Positions 17,473 to 24,157 of a DNA stretch of 64,000 nucleotides are shown here, in pieces; position 1 is the stretch's first letter; each line of letters begins with the position of its first letter. The notes under the pieces were generated by a model. The model was not told the DNA's origin and made no database searches. It worked only from the letters and a program-made list of their open reading frames with translations. This DNA is from Paenibacillus sp. AN1007. Its GTDB lineage: Bacteria; Bacillota; Bacilli; Paenibacillales; Paenibacillaceae. The stretch spans positions 5,157,501-5,221,500 of the forward strand of contig NZ_CP159992.1 in the NCBI RefSeq assembly GCF_040702995.1, given 5' to 3'. A program made the position numbers and the translations under genes.

Positions 17473-18834
17473 TTACGCAGACTTGCTGCTCTCCTCAATC
17501 ATCTCATCTTCATGCGGTGCAGCCAGCTGAGCCGCGGTATCTTTACTTCCAAGGCCATTAAATAACAGATTCATAAAGATCGCTGTAAAACTTCCTGCAA
17601 TAATGCCATTGCCCAACATAATCTGAGCCCAGGCTGGCGCACCCGCGAACAACTGAGGCACAACCGTCACACCCAGTCCCATACCAACGGAACAAGCAAT
17701 GATGAACAGGTTCTCGTGACGGTTCAAGTCCACCTGACTGGCAATGATCCGAACACCAGAGGAAACAACCATGCCGAACAAAGCCACCATCGCACCGCCA
17801 AGGACAGATCCGGGTACAAGCTGGGCCAGCGCGGCAATTTTCGGTACAAAGCCAATCACGATCAGCAAACCGCCAGCAACAACGATGACGTCACGTGTCT
17901 TTACACGCGTCATCTGTACAAGTCCTACATTTTGCGAATAGGTTGTATATGGAAAAGAGTTGAAGATCCCGCCAAGTACAATTGCCAGACCCTCTGCGCG
18001 ATATCCACGCGCCAAATCTTTGGAAGTCAGATCCTTGTCCAACAATTTGCCCAGAGCCATAAATACGCCCGTGGATTCGGCCACACTGACAATCGCAACC
18101 AGAATCATTGTCAGAATCGGAACAATCTCAAAGGTGGGCTTGCCGAAATAAAATGGCTGTACCATGTGAAACCAGCTTGCATCAAGAATAGGAGCAAATT
18201 CCACTTCGCCCATCAAGCCGGCAGCCACCGTGCCAACGAACAGACCAATTAATACCGAAATGGAACGTACAAATCCTGTCGTGAAACGAGTCATCAAAAT
18301 GATGAAGATGAGAACACCGAACCCGAGCATCAGGTTAACGCCGCTTCCAAAGTCCGGCTGTCCCTGGCCACCGCCCAAATCGGTGAATGCCACCGGAATC
18401 AGTGTCAGACCAATAATGGTAACCACCGAACCTGTAACCACTGGCGGAAAGAGCCGGATCAGTTTGCCGAACAATCCAGAAAAAACAAGCACGAACAAGC
18501 CCGATGCAATAATGGCACCGTAAATGGCAGAGACTCCACTGCTCTGTCCGATCATAATCATTGGGGATACCGCCTGAAATGCGCAGCCCAGCATAACTGG
18601 CAGTCCTACGCCAAAATATTTATTGCCCCAAACCTGGAGCAGTGTAGCCACACCGCAGGCAAGCAGGTCGATTGCAATCAAATAAGTCAGCTGCTCTTGT
18701 GTAAATCCGAGTGCCTTACTGACGATCAGCGGTACAATAACAGCTCCCGCATACATCGCCAGTACGTGCTGCAGGCCCAGTGAAAAGGTTTTGACCGGAT
18801 GCCGGTGACGCTGAAAAATACGTTCGCGTGCCAT
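17473..18834 (-). CDS. pbuX: Xanthine permease, NCS2 family
   Basis: 453 aa with 12-14 membrane segments. NCS2 signatures: VMLGCAFQAVSPMIMIG, SVAESTGVFMALGKLL and FPYTTYSQNVGLVQMTRVKTRD. It imports xanthine-type purines by cation symport. The ATG at 18834 is one base past the xpt stop, with AGGAGGGC ahead of it inside xpt's last codons, so xpt-pbuX is one coupled operon under the guanine riboswitch. The uric-acid branch of the family is an alternative; the xpt partnership favours xanthine. Confidence 0.92.
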   Translation of the reverse strand: MARERIFQRHRHPVKTFSLGLQHVLAMYAGAVIVPLIVSKALGFTQEQLTYLIAIDLLACGVATLLQVWGNKYFGVGLPVMLGCAFQAVSPMIMIGQSSGVSAIYGAIIASGLFVLVFSGLFGKLIRLFPPVVTGSVVTIIGLTLIPVAFTDLGGGQGQPDFGSGVNLMLGFGVLIFIILMTRFTTGFVRSISVLIGLFVGTVAAGLMGEVEFAPILDASWFHMVQPFYFGKPTFEIVPILTMILVAIVSVAESTGVFMALGKLLDKDLTSKDLARGYRAEGLAIVLGGIFNSFPYTTYSQNVGLVQMTRVKTRDVIVVAGGLLIVIGFVPKIAALAQLVPGSVLGGAMVALFGMVVSSGVRIIASQVDLNRHENLFIIACSVGMGLGVTVVPQLFAGAPAWAQIMLGNGIIAGSFTAIFMNLLFNGLGSKDTAAQLAAPHEDEMIEESSKSA

Positions 18835-18835
18835 A

Positions 18836-19423
18836 TCAGTTCGTGCCCTCCTCATCTGCAAAGGTTACTTGTCCATTGGACAGCGCTCCGATACGAACCA
18901 GAGATTCCACACGGTATCCAGCCTCTTTTAACAGACGCCCTCCCGGCTGGAAAGCTTTTTCAATCACGATCCCAATACCGACTACTTCTGCTCCAACCTG
19001 CTCCACAATGCGAGCCAGACCAAAAGCCGCTTCACCGTTCGCCAGAAAATCGTCGATGATCAGCACACGATCGCCGGGGTTCATGAACTTTTTGGCAACC
19101 GTAATCTCGTTGGTCTCCTGCTTGGTGAAGGAATAGACTTTTTCCACCAGAATATCTTCGGTCAGGGTGAGCGACTTCTGCTTCCGAGCGAAGATTAGCG
19201 GAACATTCAGTTCGAGTGCAGTCATAATGCCGGGCGCGATACCGGACGATTCAATCGTTAATACACGTGTAATTTGTTCACCTTCAAACCGGCGAATAAA
19301 CTCTTTGCCTACTTCCTTCATCAACACGGGGTCCATCTGGTGGTTCAAAAACGAGTCTACTTTGAGTACCTGCTCGGACAGGACAATGCCTTCCTGTCTT
19401 ACTTTGTCTTTTAACAGCTGCAT
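18836..19423 (-). CDS. xpt: Xanthine phosphoribosyltransferase
   Basis: 195 aa, the usual length. Converts xanthine and PRPP to XMP. The PRPP loop is RVLIIDDFLANGEAA; the N-terminal MQLLKDKVRQEGIVLSEQVLKVDSFLNHQMDP is characteristic of Xpt. The ATG at 19423 follows GGGAGG by eight bases; upstream in-frame residues belong to the leader and terminator region. First gene of xpt-pbuX, controlled by the riboswitch at 19661-19727. Confidence 0.95.
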   Translation of the reverse strand: MQLLKDKVRQEGIVLSEQVLKVDSFLNHQMDPVLMKEVGKEFIRRFEGEQITRVLTIESSGIAPGIMTALELNVPLIFARKQKSLTLTEDILVEKVYSFTKQETNEITVAKKFMNPGDRVLIIDDFLANGEAAFGLARIVEQVGAEVVGIGIVIEKAFQPGGRLLKEAGYRVESLVRIGALSNGQVTFADEEGTN

Positions 19424-19493
19424 CTTTTTTTCCTCCCAAAGCTCTTTACCTGCATATACAGTTAGTTTTGCATCACTACCCCACACCTCATGT

Positions 19494-19557
19494 AAAAAAA
19501 CAAAAAGCCCGCCTTTTCACACCTGCGGCATCAACCGGAGACGGGAAAGACGGACTT
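19494..19557 (-). terminator. Expression-platform terminator of the guanine riboswitch
   Basis: On the minus strand AAGTCCGTCTTT pairs with AAAGGCGGGCTT and is followed by TTTGTTTTTTT, 70 bases before xpt. A further stem (GGTCAA/TTGACC, about 19607-19640) lies between aptamer and terminator and may take part in switching. Confidence 0.82.
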
Positions 19558-19660
19558 GTTCCTGTATGGACAAGCCGTGTGAACACTGCAAACGCCAAGG
19601 GACGAGGTCAAAGTGTACAAATATACTGACCTTGACCGCTCAGGGCGCAGAAGCATCCTT

Positions 19661-19727
19661 CCCGTAGTCCAATCATTCCGGTGATCGGGTAGAGACATGC
19701 AGGCCTATTCCTGCACATATACGAGTA
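19661..19727 (-). promoter_or_regulatory. Guanine (purine) riboswitch aptamer
   Basis: Minus-strand RNA with P1 (CTCGTA/TACGGG), P2 (TGCAGG/CCTGCA), P3 (CCGATCA/TGATTGG), the J2/3 core TCTCTACC and J3/1 ACTACGGG. The discriminator before UACGGG is C, which specifies guanine or hypoxanthine, not adenine. The P2 loop AATAGG is one base shorter than the common form. It precedes xpt-pbuX, the classic target; guanine binding should terminate transcription. Confidence 0.92.
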
Positions 19728-20010
19728 ACGGCATATTTAATTCATTTTGGCTCCAAGATTCGTTTCAATGTATAATTGCGAACCTGAAATGTAAAAGTGT
19801 AATCTCACTGACAATGTTAGAAGTATACCGAATTGGCGGCTTGAAATAAAGAGGAATTTTCATGGAATTTACGGAAACTATGTTTTATTTGCAAACAAGG
19901 GGATGATTGATTCTCATTTTTTTTGTACAATATGAGAACGAAAGCGTGTCCTGAAGGGATGAACCTGAGAGGAAGCGTTCTGAATATAGTCGTTAAAGGA
20001 GATTGTCACA

Positions 20011-20505
20011 ATGAGAGGCATACTGAAAGAATTTAAGGAGTTTGCTGTGCGCGGCAGCGTTATTGATCTGGCGGTCGGTGTCATAATCGGGGCTGCTTTT
20101 GGAAAAATCGTTACGTCCCTTGTGAATGATATCATCATGCCTCCGGTCGGGAAACTGCTCGGCGGGATTGATTTCAGCCAGAAAATTATTAACTTGGACC
20201 CTGATGTAAAAACAGCAGGCGGACAAGAGATCACAACACTGGCTCAAGCCAACGAGGCTGGGGCTACCGTCATCGCCTACGGTCAGTTCATCAATATCCT
20301 GATTGATTTCATTATCGTGGCGTTCTGTATCTTTATGCTGGTGAAGGGCATCAACTATCTCAAACGCAAGGAGCATGCCAAGCCCGAACCGGAAAAAACG
20401 ACCAAAGCCTGCAAGTACTGTCTATCTGAAATTCCGGCTCGAGCTACCCGTTGTTCCCAATGCACCTCACAGCTCGAGGCAGAAGGAAGCAGCGCTCCGG
20501 CTTAA
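20011..20505 (+). CDS. mscL: Large-conductance mechanosensitive channel with zinc-ribbon tail
   Basis: 164 aa. Residues 1-~125 are standard MscL: GILKEFKEFAVRGSVIDLAVGVIIGAAFGKIVTSLVNDIIMPPVG (first helix), an extracytoplasmic loop, then INILIDFIIVAFCIFMLVKGIN (second helix). It releases solutes on osmotic downshock. The tail carries CKYCLSEIPARATRCSQC, a C-x2-C-x11-C-x2-C zinc ribbon, after a short basic linker; this makes the protein ~25 residues longer than most MscL. AAAGGAG lies nine bases before the ATG. Confidence 0.95.
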   Translation: MRGILKEFKEFAVRGSVIDLAVGVIIGAAFGKIVTSLVNDIIMPPVGKLLGGIDFSQKIINLDPDVKTAGGQEITTLAQANEAGATVIAYGQFINILIDFIIVAFCIFMLVKGINYLKRKEHAKPEPEKTTKACKYCLSEIPARATRCSQCTSQLEAEGSSAPA

Positions 20506-20536
20506 ACGTTGATCTATGGTTATGTATAAAAATAAA

Positions 20537-20739
20537 CAATGACGCAGGTTTGATTCTTTGATACTGATGCTCACAGATAAAAGCCGTTTAAGTTTAATGC
20601 TTATCCAGCCATCACGGTAAGCTTATAAAGCATATTCAAAGTTTGGTATGAGACATATTCACTGCTATGTATACACATATAAATTACATCAAACCTGCGT
20701 ATGTCCAGGTTCCACCTATTGAGGCGGGACCTTTTTTTC
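20537..20739 (+). ncRNA. Candidate structured RNA downstream of mscL
   Basis: A 13-bp perfect inverted repeat (ACGCAGGTTTGAT at 20542-20554, ATCAAACCTGCGT at 20688-20700) closes ~133 bases that contain further stems (CTTTGA/TCAAAG; GCTTATCC/GGTAAGC) and is followed at once by the terminator at 20707-20739. TTAAAC-17-TATAAA just upstream (overlapping the mscL stop) could be a promoter. Either a small RNA or an insertion with inverted ends; not matched to a known family by eye. Confidence 0.4.
20707..20739 (+). terminator. Terminator after mscL / candidate RNA
   Basis: AGGTTCCACC pairs with GGCGGGACCT and is followed by TTTTTTTC. Confidence 0.85.
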
Positions 20740-20780
20740 ATTTATCAAAAAAACTTGCTCGTCAATCCTATGCTCCCTGC

Positions 20781-21083
20781 TTAGAAACGCCGCGGAAGCA
20801 GATGTTCCAGAATCGATTTGAGGTCTTTGTCTTCCTTGTAAACCTCTTCCCCGGTATCCAGTTCAGTGACCCGGATATACTCAAAGTTAGCATTGGCATC
20901 CGTTGGCTTAAACAACAGCTGTGCCTCGTCCTCCAGTCGAACATGAAATCCCATGTCTTTAAACATCGTCGTAAGCTGACTGCTCGCCGGCTCCTGACCC
21001 TGCCCTACAAAGATAAGTCCTCTAAGGGTTTTGCGCTCCTGAGGTTGCGGATAAATCACCTGAAAGTGTACAATGCATTCCAT
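20781..21083 (-). CDS. Hypothetical protein, 100 aa
   Basis: 100 aa, soluble, mixed alpha/beta (MECIVHFQVIYPQPQERKTLRGLIFVGQG...; C-terminus EEVYKEDKDLKSILEHLLPRRF). AAAGGGG is about eight bases before the ATG. No domain recognised. Divergent from the Nudix gene with an 80-bp gap. Confidence 0.65.
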   Translation of the reverse strand: MECIVHFQVIYPQPQERKTLRGLIFVGQGQEPASSQLTTMFKDMGFHVRLEDEAQLLFKPTDANANFEYIRVTELDTGEEVYKEDKDLKSILEHLLPRRF

Positions 21084-21162
21084 ACAATCGTTCCCCTTTC
21101 GTTAAAAACATAGTTTGTGAAATTTTGAACTTTAAATTCTGCTATATAAGGAGATACGTATC

Positions 21163-21882
21163 ATGACCCCAGAACGTTTCGACATTTATGACAATCAGCA
21201 AAAATGGATCGGTACAGCTCCCCGAAACGAGGTTCATGCCAAAGGATATTGGCATCGCTCCTTTCACTGCTGGATCGTGCGTGATGAAGGTGACCAGCGT
21301 ATGATTCTGTTTCAGCGACGGCGGGATATCAAGGATACTTTCCCGGGATATTACGACATTACGGCAGCCGGCCACCTCACAGCTGGTGAACAGCTGCAGG
21401 ACGCCTCCCGTGAGCTTGAAGAAGAACTCGGTGTGCATACGTCATTCGAAGCACTAACTTATTTGTTTACAGCTGAGCAGCAGCTCCAGGGCGAGGTCCG
21501 CGGAGTTCCTTTCCTGGACCGGGAGATCAGCGCAGTATACGGCTTATGCCTGAATCAGCCGCTGGAGTCTTATCGCCTCCAGGCCAGCGAAGTAGACAGC
21601 CTGTATGAGGCACCACTGGATGAGCTGATTGCTCTTTTCGAGCAGCAGACGAATGTCATTCAGGCATCAGGTGTGCGGCCGCATTCTTCTGTGTCCATGC
21701 CGGAAGGCGCAGCATCATCTGTGCCGACATCAGCTGGCATCTCATCCGATCTTGGCCATTCCAAGCAGCCTGCCCGCACTGATCGCATCCTGCGTGAAGT
21801 CCGGACAGCAGATTTTGTGCCGCACGGCACCGAATATTATATCGATGTGTTCGAAGCGCTGAAACGAGTTAAACAAGCATAA
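21163..21882 (+). CDS. Nudix hydrolase, IPP-isomerase-like group
   Basis: 239 aa. The Nudix box is GHLTAGEQLQDASRELEEELGV (G-x5-E-x7-REL-x-EE-x-G-V) at ~74-95. The N-terminal WIGTAPRNEVHAKGYWHRSFHCWIV is typical of the Nudix group related to isopentenyl-diphosphate isomerase (YfcD-like), which hydrolyses nucleoside or other diphosphates. An unusual ~45-residue Ser/Ala/Pro-rich insertion (~165-210) separates the Nudix core from the final DFVPHGTEYYIDVFEALKRV. AAGGAGA is 10 bases upstream of the ATG. Confidence 0.82.
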   Translation: MTPERFDIYDNQQKWIGTAPRNEVHAKGYWHRSFHCWIVRDEGDQRMILFQRRRDIKDTFPGYYDITAAGHLTAGEQLQDASRELEEELGVHTSFEALTYLFTAEQQLQGEVRGVPFLDREISAVYGLCLNQPLESYRLQASEVDSLYEAPLDELIALFEQQTNVIQASGVRPHSSVSMPEGAASSVPTSAGISSDLGHSKQPARTDRILREVRTADFVPHGTEYYIDVFEALKRVKQA

Positions 21883-21994
21883 CTTCATTTTCTCAACATC
21901 AGCATCACTTCATACCTTAAATCTTCTTACTTTAAATCTCCATACCTTAAGCAGCATTAACCTGGATCTGAAATACTGTACTAGCCCTAACAAC

Positions 21995-22039
21995 AAAAGG
22001 ACGAGGCGCAGCGAGCCATCGTCCACGGATCGTCCTTTT
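21995..22039 (+). terminator. Bidirectional terminator, Nudix / TrmB genes
   Basis: AAAAGGACGA pairs with TCGTCCTTTT across a 25-base loop, between convergent genes. Confidence 0.8.
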
Positions 22040-22082
22040 ATAGTTCACGGCCATAAAGCCGCTATGTCTGCTTCTCTTCCCG

Positions 22083-22886
22083 TTACCGTACATCTCTTGG
22101 TGCAGGGGAAGACCAGTACCGTGCAGCGATATCTGCATATCGTCGTCCGTAACGGCTCTGCAGCTCCTCACCCATGTCCTGCTCCAGTTCATACAGCACC
22201 AGTTCCTGTGCAAAGTGATTCAGCAGCAGGCCCGTCATCACCGGATGCTCTGTGACCACGGCCTGCGTTGAAGTGGACTGCCCGCGCATGCCGAGCATGC
22301 ACCAGCGGCGATCCACGACCAGCGAGAACTTGCGCCCCGTCCCCGTTCCAGATATCGGCAGGCCCGGGAAAGGAAGTGGATGGTCCAGCATGCCTTCTCC
22401 GCCCTCACAGGACCACAAGAGGCGCACGCCCCGAGCCTCCGCCTGCTGCAGATCTTCCCGAAGCAGCTCGGCTTCTTCCCGCCAGACGTCTACCACGATC
22501 TCCTGCTCGGCCCCGGCCAGCTCACGGCTCAGGTTCTCAAACACATTTTTGTCACCTTCCACATTGTAAAACACAGGTTTCTCCGGCTCACTCTTCGGCA
22601 TACTTCGCTCCACATAATCCAGCGAAGTATGCATCTGATCCGAGATCATGCGTGTCATCTCTTCAGGTTTCAGCATGCTGTATTTCGCAGGCTCGCCCGG
22701 GCTGCACCTGAGAAATCCCCGCTGTTCCAAGCGCTGCAGGGATGCATACACATTCGAACGGGACACCCCCAGCCGTTTGGCAACCTCATACCCCGAGGCT
22801 GATCCCTGACGGGCTAATTCCACCATAATTCTGGATTCCATCTCGGTAAACCCGAGATGACGTAAATGATGCAGCAGTTGGTCCAT
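22083..22886 (-). CDS. TrmB-family transcriptional regulator
   Basis: About 267 aa. N-terminal winged helix (HLRHLGFTEMESRIMVELARQGSASGYEVAKRLGVSRSNVYASLQRLEQRGFL, key elements GYEVAK and SRSNVYASLQRL), then a phospholipase-D-like sensor domain (EIVVDVWREEAELLREDLQQAEARGVRLLWSC...) seen in TrmB sugar-sensing regulators. The ATG at 22886 follows GGGGGGAC; the longer in-frame start has none. Its target and ligand are unknown; the gene just downstream of the promoter region is the zinc-ribbon protein, also minus strand and upstream. Confidence 0.82.
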   Translation of the reverse strand: MDQLLHHLRHLGFTEMESRIMVELARQGSASGYEVAKRLGVSRSNVYASLQRLEQRGFLRCSPGEPAKYSMLKPEEMTRMISDQMHTSLDYVERSMPKSEPEKPVFYNVEGDKNVFENLSRELAGAEQEIVVDVWREEAELLREDLQQAEARGVRLLWSCEGGEGMLDHPLPFPGLPISGTGTGRKFSLVVDRRWCMLGMRGQSTSTQAVVTEHPVMTGLLLNHFAQELVLYELEQDMGEELQSRYGRRYADIAARYWSSPAPRDVR

Positions 22887-22951
22887 ATTTCTGTCCCCCC
22901 ATGCTGTCAGCAACCAGCACTGCCTAATGGCAGCACGTCCACTGCATCACA

Positions 22952-23767
22952 TCAGATCTGCTCGGCACCGCAGCGCGGGCACCACTTCGAGCCTTTGGGC
23001 AGTTCGGATGCACAGATCTGACATTTCACCATTTCACGCGGCAGTTCTGTCTGTACATCTACTGTATTTACAATTGGATTGTTTTCTTTCCAATAACGAA
23101 TACGCTCATCCAGCTCCTGCTGACGCTCACGTTCCCGCTGCATCTCCTCTTCCCTGCGGCGCTCCCACTCTGCATCGAACGCCTCCTTCTCTTCCAGTGT
23201 AAACTCGGTGCTGTTATACTCCGGCTCTGTTTCGAGATCGGCAATGGATGGAATAACCGTATGATACGGCTCAGGCTCTTCATGATCTTCCACGGCTTGT
23301 GCATTAAAAATCGACTGTTCCACAGCCGGATTCTGAGCGGCTGCTGCTTCTTGTTTTGCCGTATTAACGGCTGGAGCAGCTTCTGCAGCTCCCGATGCAG
23401 CCGTACCTGGTTTGAATTCCCCCAGCTTGCGTCCACACTTCGGACAGAAGTTGGCATCCAGCGTTGCGACGTGTCCACACTCGCACAGCCGTTCATTTTT
23501 CAGCTCAGCAATCTTGCTCCGCAGAGCGTCGATCTCATCCTGCAATTCGTCGCACAGTTGAGACAGATCCACCATCTCTTTTTCGGCCCGCGTCATATCC
23601 TGTATACGGTAACCCTCATAGAAGATCCGGCCCATATCGGTAAAATGGACTTCCTGTTCCTGCTGCAAGCCCACAATCTGATTGTTCAATTTGCCAATCT
23701 CAACGGCGTGTTGTGCCCGTTCTGTTGCTTTATTTGCTCCATTTTTGATGCGCTGAAGCAGTTTCAT
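22952..23767 (-). CDS. Coiled-coil protein with two zinc ribbons
   Basis: About 271 aa. An N-terminal helical coiled coil (~1-90: KLLQRIKNGANKATERAQHAVEIGKLNNQIVGLQQEQ..., ELQDEIDALRSKIAELKNE) leads into a first zinc ribbon CECGHVATLDANFCPKCG (~96-114), an Ala-rich and Glu-rich linker with a long charged helix (EEKEAFDAEWERRREEEMQRERERQQ) and a second ribbon CQICASELPKGSKWCPRCG at the end. GGAGG is seven bases before the ATG at 23767. Function unknown; similar double-ribbon proteins occur beside regulators in Bacillales. Confidence 0.75.
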   Translation of the reverse strand: MKLLQRIKNGANKATERAQHAVEIGKLNNQIVGLQQEQEVHFTDMGRIFYEGYRIQDMTRAEKEMVDLSQLCDELQDEIDALRSKIAELKNERLCECGHVATLDANFCPKCGRKLGEFKPGTAASGAAEAAPAVNTAKQEAAAAQNPAVEQSIFNAQAVEDHEEPEPYHTVIPSIADLETEPEYNSTEFTLEEKEAFDAEWERRREEEMQRERERQQELDERIRYWKENNPIVNTVDVQTELPREMVKCQICASELPKGSKWCPRCGAEQI

Positions 23768-23968
23768 ATTCATTCCTCCTCTGTCCCGTCAAAACAATAT
23801 CATTTCATTCTTCATTAGTAGTAGGTCGGCAGTTCGCAGCATGCGAATTGCCCTAGATATATAACTTATACGATATGAAGCCAAAAAGTTGCGAAAAATC
23901 GCGCCGGCACCCCATTTTATGCGGATATTGGATAGAAACAGGGGCTTTCGTCAAGACCATACGTTCGG

Positions 23969-24013
23969 TATAATGGAACTTTGGCTCCATTACTTATGGA
24001 TTTTCACTCCATA
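23969..24013. promoter_or_regulatory. Helicase promoter -10 with two tandem inverted repeats
   Basis: TATAAT at 23969-23974 overlaps TAATGGA-N8-TCCATTA (23971-23992); a second related repeat TATGGA-N7-TCCATA follows at 23995-24013. The -35 (TTTCGT, 17-base spacer) is weak. Confidence 0.5.
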
Positions 24014-24157
24014 TCGATGAAGCGATGCCGTTTGAAACACGCATGACTCGCAGCTAACTCTATCTTACCAATTTACAATGCGATTGTGAAAAGGGCAAAT
24101 GGTTTACTTTTGAACGGGATAGTCCTATCCCTGAATGCATACAGAGGTGGATGAAAC

